64,000 bases of DNA from G963665975 sp963665975 (lineage in GTDB: Bacteria > Bacteroidota > Rhodothermia > Rhodothermales > Bin80), in contig OY762508.1 of assembly GCA_963665975.1 (NCBI GenBank), forward strand, positions 2,170,001 through 2,234,000, in the 5' to 3' direction. This document shows, piece after piece, positions 25,438 to 34,649 of the stretch (position 1 is the first letter of the stretch; each line of letters starts with the position of its first letter). The translations under genes and the position numbers were made by a program. The notes below the pieces were generated by a model. It was not told the DNA's origin. It worked only from the letters and a program-made list of their open reading frames with translations, and searched no databases.

Positions 25438-26100
25438 ATGGCTATTCGCAAGAACCCGAAAGCAGATCTCAGGAGGACCTACAGTCTCGCCGTTGAGATC
25501 GGAATGATCGCTTCCCTGTTGCTCCTCATCACCGCATTCAGGGTGAACCTTGATGGCGGCGAGACCATGGAAATCCAGCAGGTCGAGCAGGAAGTCGTCC
25601 AGATGGAAGAGATTCTGCAGACGAAGCAGATTCAGAAACCGCCGCCGCCGCCGCGTCCGCCGGTGCCCGTCGAGGTGCCCAACGATGAGATTCTCGAGGA
25701 CGATGACCTGGACCTTGATGCGTCACTCGACATTGAGGAGCCGCTAGCCAATTTGCCACCGCCTCCACCGGCCGAGGAAGAAGAGGAAGAGGAAGAGCCT
25801 GAATTCTTCGAGATCGTCGAGGAAATGCCCGAAATAATCGGTGGTCTGGCCAATCTGCAGAAGCAGATCAAGTACCCGGAAATGGCGCGCAAGGCGAGTG
25901 TAGACGGCCGTGTAATCGTACAGTTTGTTGTCGATGAGCAAGGCAACGTCCACAACGCAGTTGTCACGCGCGGTCGCGGCGCGGGTCTCGATCAGGAGGC
26001 GCTTCGCGTCGTCCGCCTGGCAAAATTTACACCAGGCAGGCAGCGTGGGAAAGCCGTCAAGGTACGGATGTCTCTCCCGATTAATTTCAAACTGCGCTAA
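25438..26100 (+). CDS. tonB: TonB energy transducer
   Basis: 220 residues: one N-terminal transmembrane helix (about 18-38), a proline-rich stretch (PPPPPRPPVPVEVP) and two acidic runs, one of eight glutamates, then a TonB C-terminal domain (about 135-220; IKYPEMARKASVDGRVIVQFVVD). TonB transmits proton-motive energy from ExbBD to outer-membrane receptors. No exbB, exbD or receptor gene is in the window. The 206-base upstream gap should hold its promoter, but no clear match was found. Confidence 0.93.
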   Translation: MAIRKNPKADLRRTYSLAVEIGMIASLLLLITAFRVNLDGGETMEIQQVEQEVVQMEEILQTKQIQKPPPPPRPPVPVEVPNDEILEDDDLDLDASLDIEEPLANLPPPPPAEEEEEEEEPEFFEIVEEMPEIIGGLANLQKQIKYPEMARKASVDGRVIVQFVVDEQGNVHNAVVTRGRGAGLDQEALRVVRLAKFTPGRQRGKAVKVRMSLPINFKLR

Positions 26101-26172
26101 CGCCAGAAAGGCGCGGCCCAGAGGAGAAGGTTGGTATTGCCCTCGTCAGAGGCCTGCATTCTTGTGGCGGCG

Positions 26173-26877
26173 TCAGGGACTGGCGATCGAACGTGTGAGC
26201 GTGCGGACTCGCCCGTCAGGCTCTCCAACAAGCACCTCTGTGGCCATTCCTATGAACAGGCCATGGTCCAGCACGCCGGGTATCGACAGGATCTCCCGGC
26301 TTAGCGCGCCCGGATCGTCGATCTCGTCAAAGTGGGCATCTACGATCCATAACCCCTGATCGGATACGACAGGGCCGTCTTTGCGCACGCCCATACGAAG
26401 GACGGGACGAGCTCCCAGTCTGCCAAGGGTCTGCATGACCGGTGACGTGGCCATGGGTAACACTTCGACGGGCACGGGCATGCGTGTCCCGAGCGTGGAT
26501 ACCAGTTTGGACGGATCTACGAGCACGACAAATTGGTCGGCGAGAGAAGCCACGACCTTTTCGCGCGTGTGCGCGCCACCACGCCCCTTAATGAGGTCCA
26601 GGGCAGGGTTTACTTCGTCGGCGCCGTCGAACGCCACATCGAGATAATCGATCTCGTCGAGGCTACAGAGTGGGATGCCGTGCTCACGGGCAAGGCGTTC
26701 AGCAGCAGAGGAAGTCGGTGTTGCGATGATCTCCAATCCTTCCTCGCGCATACGCCTGCCGAGAGCGGCAATGGCATACGCGGTAGTGGATCCTGTACCA
26801 AGTCCTAGCCGCTGGCCGTCTTCTGCCATGGCGGCAGCGGAGTCTCCAACAGCTTTCTTGGCGGCATCCTGATTCAT
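26173..26877 (-). CDS. rpiA: Ribose-5-phosphate isomerase A
   Basis: 234 residues from the ATG at 26877; longer starts are unsupported. Signatures are GLGTGSTTAYAI, FDGADEVNP with the catalytic Asp, IKGRGGAHTREKVVAS and VDAHFDEIDDP. It interconverts ribose-5- and ribulose-5-phosphate in the pentose phosphate pathway. It follows the two permease genes on the same strand, 32 bases after the second. Confidence 0.96.
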   Translation of the reverse strand: MNQDAAKKAVGDSAAAMAEDGQRLGLGTGSTTAYAIAALGRRMREEGLEIIATPTSSAAERLAREHGIPLCSLDEIDYLDVAFDGADEVNPALDLIKGRGGAHTREKVVASLADQFVVLVDPSKLVSTLGTRMPVPVEVLPMATSPVMQTLGRLGARPVLRMGVRKDGPVVSDQGLWIVDAHFDEIDDPGALSREILSIPGVLDHGLFIGMATEVLVGEPDGRVRTLTRSIASP

Positions 26878-26909
26878 AACAGTAGGAGAACAGGCGCTCA
26901 CCCAGGTCC

Positions 26910-28133
26910 TTATTCGTACCGCAGGGCATCTATCGGGTCCAGTCCTGCAGCCTTGAAGGCAGGATACACCCCGAAGACAACCGCGATAAGGGTAACGCCC
27001 AATACAGAGAGCGAGGCCCAGAGCCAGGGGAATACTACGGGAGCCTTGACAAAGAAACCAACCAGGTTTCCGCCAGCAGCTCCAATCAGTATGCCCAATA
27101 TGCCGCCGATTTGGCACAGAAATATGGCTTCGTACAGGAATTGGGCCAGAATATCCTTGCGCCGGGCACCCACTGATTTGCGCACACCGATCTCTCTCGT
27201 GCGCTCGGTGACCGACACCAGCATAATGTTCATGACGCCGACGCCGGCGGCCAACAGGGTAATGAGCCCAATCCCTGCCGTAGCCGCCGCCACAGTTCCT
27301 GTGAATTCGCTCACGCTGTCAACCAACGACTCATTGCTTTCAATATGAAAATTGTTTGGCTCTCCCGGCTGCACGCGACGGATGACACGCATGTGTCCGA
27401 TTGCCTCCTCCATGGTGGCGTTAATCCTTTCAATGCTGGAGGCTTGAACTGTGATGTCTATGTCGCGCTGGCCCGCACTGAAAAGTGCGATTAGCCGCGT
27501 TATCGGCACGACGGCGTCGTTGTCTTGGTCCATTCCAAAGGATGCCCCCTTTTTGGCCAACACGCCGATGACTTGATACCGATGCCCGTTCAGGATAATG
27601 TTCTTGCCGAGTGCCTGCTCAGTGGGGAACAACGTCTCGGCAATTTGCCAGCCGATGACTACGACGGGGCTGGCAAGACGCACATCGTTTTCGTTCAGGA
27701 ATCGACCCCGATCAATGTCACGGTGAAAATTGTCAGCCCAATGCTCATTTGTACCCAAGAACAACACCTCCCGGTCTGTCTTGCGATCCCGGTAGCGGGC
27801 CTCCGCCCGACTGCTTTGGTACATGGCCGGACTAATGGCAACTGGCAGGACGGCGCGCTCCGCCAGTGTTTTCATCTGGTCGTAGGTCAGCGCCTGTCGG
27901 GCCCTGGACCGTTTTTCTACCGCCTGAATGTTGGATCTACTTTCGATGGTGAACGTGGTCGAACCAAAAGACTTGATCGTGTTCACGGCGCTGGTCTGGA
28001 TGACCTGCACCGCAGTCACGGCAACGATAATGGCGAACACGCCAATGACGATACCGAGTAGCGTAAGTGCAGAGCGCACCTTCTGACTGCGCACCGCCTC
28101 CCAGGAGAGCCGTATGAATTCGAGATTGAACAT
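26910..28133 (-). CDS. MacB/FtsX-type ABC transporter permease
   Basis: 407 residues with one N-terminal helix, a MacB-like periplasmic domain (about 45-260) and three C-terminal helices. VMNIMLVSVTERTREIGVRKSVGARRKDI and the end LDPIDALRYE are the family hallmarks. The ATPase partner is not nearby, so it must be encoded elsewhere. It lies 41 bases after a related permease; both probably form one heterodimer that exports a lipid, lipoprotein, peptide or drug. Confidence 0.92.
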   Translation of the reverse strand: MFNLEFIRLSWEAVRSQKVRSALTLLGIVIGVFAIIVAVTAVQVIQTSAVNTIKSFGSTTFTIESRSNIQAVEKRSRARQALTYDQMKTLAERAVLPVAISPAMYQSSRAEARYRDRKTDREVLFLGTNEHWADNFHRDIDRGRFLNENDVRLASPVVVIGWQIAETLFPTEQALGKNIILNGHRYQVIGVLAKKGASFGMDQDNDAVVPITRLIALFSAGQRDIDITVQASSIERINATMEEAIGHMRVIRRVQPGEPNNFHIESNESLVDSVSEFTGTVAAATAGIGLITLLAAGVGVMNIMLVSVTERTREIGVRKSVGARRKDILAQFLYEAIFLCQIGGILGILIGAAGGNLVGFFVKAPVVFPWLWASLSVLGVTLIAVVFGVYPAFKAAGLDPIDALRYE

Positions 28134-28174
28134 GCCTGAGAGGAGGTTAGCTATAGTGACAAGACACTGGATGC

Positions 28175-29425
28175 TTACTCATAACGCAGGGCATCGATAG
28201 GTCTGGCGCGCGCGGCATTCCATGCGGGCACGAGGCCAAAAATTATGCCAACGCCTACACAGATGGAGAATGCCAACACCACCGTACCGAAGGAGAGGTA
28301 TGCCGTAAAGAATCTGTTGATGACGGCGGCGGTGATCGCGGAAAATCCGACGCCCACCAGCCCGGCGAGCACGCACACGAGTACGGCCTCGATCAGGAAC
28401 TGCACGAGAATCGCACGCCGGGTGGCGCCGATGGCCTTACGTATGCCGATTTCCTTGGTGCGCTCCTTGACGGCCACGAACATGATGTTCATCACGCCGA
28501 TACCGCCTACGAGCAGGGACAGCGCAGTCAGGAAGATGCCGATTCCGTATGTGATGGTGGTGAATTGACCAATGGCATCCCGAAACGCCTCTTGACGATT
28601 GATCGTGAAGTTGGATTCCTCCAGTGCATCCACGCCTCGTGCTGCGCGTACGATGCCAGTCAGTTCATCCTCGGTCGCGTCGAGCATTTCCGCGGACGAG
28701 GTCTTGACATTAATGGTGGCGCTGCGACGATTGCCGAACAAACGCCCGAGTGTTCTTATTGGCATTTGTAACTGTTCGTCAAAAGAGAACAGGCCCAGGA
28801 ACTTGCCCTGCCGTTCCAGGACTCCAATGACTTCCAGTCGGTGGCCACCGACCCGGATGCTTTTGCCAATAGCGCGTTCACTTGGAAAGAGTTGCTCTGC
28901 GACCTCCGCGCCAATGATGCACACAGGAGCAGAAGACATGTTCTCGAATTCGTTATACCAACGCCCTTCGGTCAGGTCGGCGTCACTTATGCGCGTTATT
29001 TCGGGCGTTGAGCCCTGAATGTACACGCCATACAACGCACGGTCCCGATAGCGGACTGGACGCTGGGTGTCCCAAACAGGTGCGACCGCCGTCGCATGGC
29101 GTGTCCGTTCGCGGATGGTCTCCGCCAAGTCAGGATGGATACGGGGGCGATTCCAGTACTTGACCCATTCCTGTGGCGAGACGAACCACGGCGACCGTTC
29201 AACGTACAGCACATTCGTGCCCAGCATCTTGAGCGAGTTATCAATGCTGCGCTCAAGACCATTAATGACGGTGAACATTGCTGTCACCGTAACGATGCCG
29301 ATCACGATGCCCAAGGTCGTCAAGAAGCTTCGCATCTTGTGGGCCCGGAGCGATCGCAGGGCAATCAGGAGGCCTTCCCAGAACTCAATTAGAAAACGAA
29401 ACACGGTCGCCAGATGAGATATCAA
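28175..29425 (-). CDS. MacB/FtsX-type ABC transporter permease
   Basis: 416 residues with the same layout as its downstream partner: N-terminal helix (SFLTTLGIVIGIVTV), MacB periplasmic domain, and C-terminal helices with MNIMFVAVKERTKEIGIRKAIGATRRAIL, ending RPIDALRYE. It is the first gene of the minus-strand group with the second permease and rpiA. No ABC ATPase gene is adjacent. Confidence 0.92.
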   Translation of the reverse strand: MISHLATVFRFLIEFWEGLLIALRSLRAHKMRSFLTTLGIVIGIVTVTAMFTVINGLERSIDNSLKMLGTNVLYVERSPWFVSPQEWVKYWNRPRIHPDLAETIRERTRHATAVAPVWDTQRPVRYRDRALYGVYIQGSTPEITRISDADLTEGRWYNEFENMSSAPVCIIGAEVAEQLFPSERAIGKSIRVGGHRLEVIGVLERQGKFLGLFSFDEQLQMPIRTLGRLFGNRRSATINVKTSSAEMLDATEDELTGIVRAARGVDALEESNFTINRQEAFRDAIGQFTTITYGIGIFLTALSLLVGGIGVMNIMFVAVKERTKEIGIRKAIGATRRAILVQFLIEAVLVCVLAGLVGVGFSAITAAVINRFFTAYLSFGTVVLAFSICVGVGIIFGLVPAWNAARARPIDALRYE

Positions 29426-29547
29426 CAGGTCAAGTCACGTGCAATACGACCTTGGGATTCTCAGGGTTGCATGCACGGCGTAATTCTCGGAAACACACGT
29501 CAGTATTCTTGGTAAACGCAAATCGTTTTCCAATACGCAAGGGGTTC

Positions 29548-29706
29548 ATGGGGAAACTACACATCGTGATAGAATTCTTTTCTTTCCTGCGTGCACGCAA
29601 GAAGTATTGGCTCGCCCCCATCGTCCTTGTCTTGTTGCTGCTCAGCTTACTAATCGTGTTCACGCAGGGCTCGGCTCTTGCACCTTTCATTTATGCGCTG
29701 TTCTAA
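29548..29706 (+). CDS. DUF5989 family small membrane protein
   Basis: 52 residues: a basic start, one hydrophobic helix (WLAPIVLVLLLLSLLIVF) and the conserved ending TQGSALAPFIYALF, which I recognise as DUF5989. AAGGGG four bases before the ATG at 29548 supports this start. Relatives usually sit next to SxtJ-like and carbamoyltransferase genes; here it stands alone between a permease and a helicase. Its stop overlaps the helicase end by 4 bases. Confidence 0.8.
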   Translation: MGKLHIVIEFFSFLRARKKYWLAPIVLVLLLLSLLIVFTQGSALAPFIYALF

Positions 29707-31732
29707 CGGGCGTCATCCGACGGTGTTGTTCCGTCGGAAAGGATATGCTCCGATACACGCTCCTGGTCGTCAAAGCCTAGAACGTAGGGCTCAAGTAGCG
29801 TATCTGGAATGTCGTTCAGGAAACGGCTCGGCAAGGACAGGTTTGATCTGCCAAAGCGATGTCCTTCCTCCAGAGGGTAGGAAATAATCAGGTCCTCTTC
29901 TGCCCGCGTTATGGCCACATAAAGCAATCTCAATTCTTCGTCCAGCGCCTCCGTGTCACCAAAGGCATGCGCAATGGGAAGCACCCCATCCAATGCGCGG
30001 ATCAGAAATACGGAATGGAATTCGAGGCCCTTGGCGGAGTGAATGGTAGAAAGAACGAGAGGCTCTTCATCCGGGCTCGTCTCGCCAGCCTCGCGCAGCG
30101 TGCGGTCGAGAGGATCCAGCGCCACGGACGAGAGAAATACGCGGCGGTCCGAATAGGTGGAGGCCAGCGACACGAATTGTTCGACATCTTGCCACCGGCG
30201 GTCGAAGTCGTCAGCGTATCGCAGCTTGCACAGCGGCCTGTAATATTCCGCCACGGCCTCCACCTGCTGTACGAGCATCTTGCCGGGCGCACTGGCTTCT
30301 GAGAGAATGGTCGACAAGCGCTCCAGCGCTCCATGGACGCGTGGGCGCACACTGGCATCGAATACAAATGGATGTCCGAAGGGTAGGCTTTCGATCAGCC
30401 TACGAGCCGTTTGCGACCCGAGGCCGGAATGAGCAAGAGCAATCGGTGCCACGAGGCGGCATCTTGAGGATTCTCCAACACCCGGACGAAGGCGAGGATA
30501 TCGCGAATATGGGCGGCTTCGGAAAGCTTGAGTCCACCGTGCTTCACAAAGGGAATATTGCGCAGGTTGAGTTCAGACTCAAGCTCCCAGGAACTCGTGC
30601 TATTTCGGAAAAAAACAGCGATGCGGTCCAATGGGATCCCCTGTTCGCGCAATTCGAGAACTTGCTGTGCGACAAAGTGGCTTTCGTCCTTCTTGTCTCG
30701 CAGGAGGACCAGAGCGGGCATTTCGCCCTCCGGCTTGTCTTCGGTATAGAGCGTCTTGTCGAACCTGGTGTGTGACTGCTTGAGGACATGGTTGGCCAAC
30801 TGCAAAATGGGGCGCGTCGACCGATAGTTGCGCTCCAATTTGAGCACCTTCGCGCCTGGAAACCAATCCGAGAATTGAGAAAGGTTCGTGTAGTCGGCCC
30901 CCCGAAACCGGTAAATACTCTGCGCATCATCACCTACGGCCATTACATTGCCGTGCACGGCGGCAAAGTGCCGCACAAGCTTGGCCTGCAGGCGGTTCGT
31001 GTCTTGATACTCATCCACCAGAACGTGCAGGCACTGGGCGGCGATCTGTCGTCCTGTTGCCGTATGGTTTTCGAAGAGACGAAGCGTCCACGTCAGGAGA
31101 TCATCGAAGTCCATGAGGTAGTGTTGCCGCTTGTACTCTGCGTACTCCTGCCAGAGGGACAAGAGCTCCTCGACCTGCTCCTCGAACTGGGGGTATTGGA
31201 CTTCGACAATTTCTCTGAGCGACTGTTGTTGGTTGGTGGCCGCGGAGAACATGGCCTGGATCGCTTTCTGCTTCGGAAAGCGTTTTTCCCGCGACTGTAA
31301 ACGCGCACGCAATACGCCGATCACATCAGCGCTGTCGGAGGCGTCGAGAACCGTGAAGTTCGGCTTAAAGCCAATGGTCTCGCAATATTGGCGGAGCGTG
31401 CGCAGGCAGAAAGCGTGGAACGTGCCGCCACGCACGTTGCGGCACCGTCCGTCGAGCAGCTTTTCGGCGCGCGCGAGCATTTCCCGCGCCGCCCTGTTCG
31501 TGAACGTGAGCAGGGCGATGTGCTCCGGTCGCACGCCCATCTCCACGAGATAAGCCAACCGGTAGACCAGCGTCCGTGTCTTACCCGTGCCGGCGCCGGC
31601 AACTACCAGGAATGGACCGCCTGACGCTGTGGCGGCAGCATGCTGCTGGGGATTCAGGGCCCCTGCGTAGTCTATTAACGTCCGCGACGGCTCGGAGGGC
31701 GGATCCCGTTTCAGAACAAACTGGCGCGCCAT
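29703..31732 (-). pseudogene. UvrD/Rep-type superfamily 1 DNA helicase, split by a frameshift
   Basis: Two minus-strand frames together encode one helicase of about 675 residues. The first (30395-31732) has Walker A AGAGTGKT, DEYQDTN, AVGDDAQSIYRFRG and ERNYRS; the second (29703-30452) has STIHSAKGLEFHSVFL and YVAITRAEEDL. The join is near 30421-30429: the first frame reads LLLIP and then leaves the family, while the second supplies GLGSQTARRL. One missing G in a CCGGCC run would explain it. The enzyme unwinds DNA in repair or replication. It may be a sequencing error, a decaying gene, or two pieces; no slippery site was seen at the join. Confidence 0.85.
29716..29738. terminator. Hairpin at the convergent ends of the DUF5989 and helicase genes
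   Basis: TCCGACGG pairs perfectly with CCGTCGGA across a 7-base loop, 9 bases after the DUF5989 stop and inside the last codons of the helicase. There is no T-run, so a terminator role is only possible. Confidence 0.35.
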
Positions 31733-31756
31733 GACGAGGTGCTGTCGGAATATTCG

Positions 31757-32074
31757 CTAGTCGGACGGATGACGCCACGGACTTGCCGAGGCGGGAGAAA
31801 CCCGTGTCCATCCCAGTGCGTGACTGCGTAGCATCCGAGGCGTCCACCACAGTTCGGCGAACAGGAAACGGCTGAGGAAATCGAAATGCATGGTCGCGTC
31901 AATGGTCCAGCGGCTACACCCGGAGAAAGCGTGCGTGTCTGTCAGGGTTGCCATCGTCCCGTATCCGGGGAAAAATCCATGAATGAGCTCGCGCCACCAG
32001 AGCGCGACCCCGTCAGCAAGTGACGTAACCAAGTGTAAGGCTTGGGTGGGCGAAATGCATACATGCTCCAGCAA
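31757..32074 (-). CDS. Small hypothetical protein upstream of the helicase
   Basis: A 105-codon frame with a TTG start, 24 bases upstream of the helicase and in the same direction. It is rich in Trp, Phe and His and its third codon positions are G/C-rich, as in real genes here. There is no recognised family and no good ribosome-binding site. It may be a real small gene or a fragment. The rest of the 470-base gap before parA shows no other gene and no parS-like site. Confidence 0.35.
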   Translation of the reverse strand: MLEHVCISPTQALHLVTSLADGVALWWRELIHGFFPGYGTMATLTDTHAFSGCSRWTIDATMHFDFLSRFLFAELWWTPRMLRSHALGWTRVSPASASPWRHPSD

Positions 32075-32202
32075 AACGAAGACAATTCCTCAGAGGCCAG
32101 CATCCATCCCTCGTGCTGTGTTCAAGTTTGTTATCTTGTAACGCTTGGATGGCGATGGAATGGTGAATCGGGCTGCATGGGGTGCATACAAGAGAAGCGC
32201 GC

Positions 32203-33063
32203 ATGGGAAAGGTCATAGCAATTGCCAACCAGAAAGGAGGGGTCGGAAAGACGACGACAGCAATAAATCTGGCGGCTTCCCTGGCGGCTATTGAGCACTC
32301 CGTGCTCGTAATTGACATGGATCCGCAAGCCAATTGCACCTCGGGGCTGGGCCTGGATGTTCGTCGTGTTGTGGTGTCTTCCTATGAAGTGTTGATCGGC
32401 AAAACGCCAGTGCAGGAAGCGGTGCGGGCGACCGAAATCGAGAATCTCGACATACTGCCCAGCCATATCAACCTGGTAGGAGCAGAACTCGAAATGATCA
32501 ATATGCCAGAGCGTGAGCGCATGCTGGCCAAGGCCCTGGAGTCGACTCGGAACACCTACGATTTTGTACTAATTGACTGCCCGCCCTCACTGGGACTGTT
32601 GACGCTAAATGCGCTCACTGCCTCAGATTCCGTCCTTATTCCGGTTCAAACCGAGTATTTCGCGCTGGAGGGCCTGGGGCAATTGCTGAACACCATTCGC
32701 ATTGTCCGGAAAAGCTTGAATCCGCATCTGGAAATCGAAGGCGTGCTGCTAACCCTCTTTGATATGCGGCTGCGGCTGTCCAATCAAGTGGCGGCCGAAG
32801 TGCGGCGGTATTTTGGCGGCAAGGTATTCCGGACGATCGGACAGCGTAATGTGCGCGTGGCCGAGGCACCGAGTTTCGGCAAGCCCGTCCTTCACTATGA
32901 TGCGACCTGTGTCGGCGCACGCAACTATATTGCTCTTGCAAAGGAGATTCTGCTGCGTAATCAGCCGTACAGGAATGCGGCCCAGACCCCTCCAGAGTCC
33001 GCACCGGTGGAGGACGGAGGCAAGCAGCGCTCCGCCACTCCTACGAACGGACTGTCCTATTGA
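32203..33063 (+). CDS. parA: Chromosome-partitioning ATPase ParA
   Basis: 286 residues with the deviant Walker A NQKGGVGKTTT, MDPQANCT and LIDCPPSLGLLTLNAL. The ATG at 32203 puts this motif at the usual N-terminal place. ParA forms dynamic dimers on DNA that move ParB-parS complexes. parB follows after 30 bases, and the two with DUF5683 form a well-conserved Bacteroidota block. Confidence 0.96.
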   Translation: MGKVIAIANQKGGVGKTTTAINLAASLAAIEHSVLVIDMDPQANCTSGLGLDVRRVVVSSYEVLIGKTPVQEAVRATEIENLDILPSHINLVGAELEMINMPERERMLAKALESTRNTYDFVLIDCPPSLGLLTLNALTASDSVLIPVQTEYFALEGLGQLLNTIRIVRKSLNPHLEIEGVLLTLFDMRLRLSNQVAAEVRRYFGGKVFRTIGQRNVRVAEAPSFGKPVLHYDATCVGARNYIALAKEILLRNQPYRNAAQTPPESAPVEDGGKQRSATPTNGLSY

Positions 33064-33093
33064 GCTTGAATCAGGATTATCGAGAGGTACGAT

Positions 33094-33996
33094 ATGGCTT
33101 CCAAGAATGTAGCGCTGGGACGTGGTCTCGGAGCGCTATTCCGGGGCGAGGAGCCATCAACGCTCGAAGAGCAGAGCTATGCCGTAGGGCGCATCTTTGA
33201 CGTTTCGATCGACGTAATACGTCCTAATCCGTATCAGCCCCGTCAGGATTTCGACGAAAATGCCCTCAGCGATCTTGCCGAGTCTATCAAACAGTTGGGC
33301 ATCATTCAGCCTATTACGATTCGGGCGCTGGGCGGGGGACACTATGAAACGATTTCCGGTGAGCGGCGCCTGCGGGCTGCCCGGCGCCTGGGGCTCAGGA
33401 GCATACCGGCGTATGTCCGCGAAGCGGATACGGAGGCGATGCTCGAAATGGCTCTCGTCGAAAATGTGCAACGCGAGGAGTTGAATCCGGTGGAAATAGC
33501 CCTGGGATACCAACGACTGGTGACCGAGTGCGGACTACGCCAGGAGCAAGTGGCTGCTCGTGTGGGCAAGACGCGTTCGACAGTGGCCAACTTCCTGCGC
33601 CTTTTGCGCCTGCCGCCACGGATCCAGGCAGCCCTTCGGGATCGCTCCGTGTCGGTCGGCCATGCACGCGCACTGATCGTCGTGCGGGAAGAAGCCGTGC
33701 AACTGCGGCTTCTTGAGGAAATCCAGCGTGAAGGCCTGTCGGTGCGGGAAGTAGAGCGGCGCGTCCAGCGCCTGCATGCGGAAACCGCAAGCCGTGGCGG
33801 TAAGGCCCGGCGCATGACCGCAGCAAGAGAACGGCAGGCGCTCCAACTCAAGGAGTTTGAGGATCACCTGCGAAAGCGTTTCAGCACAAAAGTGCGCCTC
33901 AGACACAAAGCCGATGGCAAGGGCACGATAGAATTGCACTACTTCTCTGCCGATGATCTTGAGCGCGTCCTGGAACTATTGCTTCACTCTTTGTAG
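33094..33996 (+). CDS. parB: Chromosome-partitioning protein ParB/Spo0J
   Basis: 300 residues. The N-terminal CTPase/ParB domain has NPYQPRQDF and SGERRLRAARRLG; the helix-turn-helix lies in RQEQVAARVGKTRSTVANFLRLLRLP; the C-terminal part is basic. It binds parS and loads SMC. A GAGAGG lies 6 bases before the ATG. No parS-like palindrome was found in the window. Confidence 0.96.
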   Translation: MASKNVALGRGLGALFRGEEPSTLEEQSYAVGRIFDVSIDVIRPNPYQPRQDFDENALSDLAESIKQLGIIQPITIRALGGGHYETISGERRLRAARRLGLRSIPAYVREADTEAMLEMALVENVQREELNPVEIALGYQRLVTECGLRQEQVAARVGKTRSTVANFLRLLRLPPRIQAALRDRSVSVGHARALIVVREEAVQLRLLEEIQREGLSVREVERRVQRLHAETASRGGKARRMTAARERQALQLKEFEDHLRKRFSTKVRLRHKADGKGTIELHYFSADDLERVLELLLHSL

Positions 33997-34018
33997 GCAT
34001 ACCCGGATCGTTGATGCC

Positions 34019-34630
34019 ATGTCCGGAAGATTGTTAGGGCTTGGCACCGTCCTGGTAGCCGCGGCATTCGTTGCGAGCGATGCGCGCGGACAGGCAGACA
34101 GCACCTCGGAGAACCTTCGTCCGCAACGCGCCGCGCGCCGCGCGCTCGTCCCCGGATTGGGCCAATTCTATAACCGGCAGTATGTCAAGATTCCTGTAGT
34201 CTATATCGGCTTTGCGGGCTTTGCAGCGGCGGCCCTGCATACAAACGGAAGATACCTTCGCTATCGGCACGCCTACCTATATACCGCGCGGCAAAGCGAA
34301 GGAGGCGATCCGGTGTTTCCAGAGTACGCGGCAGACTATGCGGCGCTGCTTCGAGATCTGGGACTGCGACCCGAGTCAGAACTCTCCGCTGAGGAAATAG
34401 CGGCCCGGCGCGCACGTCTGGAACCCCAATTCCGTGCGCAACGCGACAATATGCGACGGAACCGGGACCTGCTGTATTTTGGTATCATTGGCTGGTACGG
34501 TCTTTCCATACTGGATGCGTTTGTTAGCGCGCATTTGTCTGACTTTGAAGTAGGGGAAGATCTTACTGTACGCTTCGGCGTGCACCCGCAGGCCTCGGGA
34601 CTATCGGCCACGGTAGTCTGGGGGCTTTGA
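34019..34630 (+). CDS. DUF5683 domain membrane protein
   Basis: 203 residues with a signal peptide (cut near DARGQ), then ALVPGLGQFYNRQYVKIPVVYIGF, the DUF5683 hallmark, and a second helix (LLYFGIIGWYGLSILDAFVSAHL). The role is unknown. It often follows parAB in Bacteroidota, as here, 22 bases after parB; the ATG at 34019 is chosen to keep the signal peptide and avoid overlap. Confidence 0.88.
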   Translation: MSGRLLGLGTVLVAAAFVASDARGQADSTSENLRPQRAARRALVPGLGQFYNRQYVKIPVVYIGFAGFAAAALHTNGRYLRYRHAYLYTARQSEGGDPVFPEYAADYAALLRDLGLRPESELSAEEIAARRARLEPQFRAQRDNMRRNRDLLYFGIIGWYGLSILDAFVSAHLSDFEVGEDLTVRFGVHPQASGLSATVVWGL

Positions 34631-34649
34631 CAGTAAGCAGGCTTCAGGC

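Noticed and set aside
29703..31732. Programmed frameshifting in the helicase
   Set aside because: No slippery heptamer or downstream hairpin lies at the join; a single-base loss or a sequencing error explains it better.
31733..34019. parS site next to parAB
   Set aside because: No sequence close to the TGTTTCACGTGAAACA consensus was found near parAB or elsewhere in the window.
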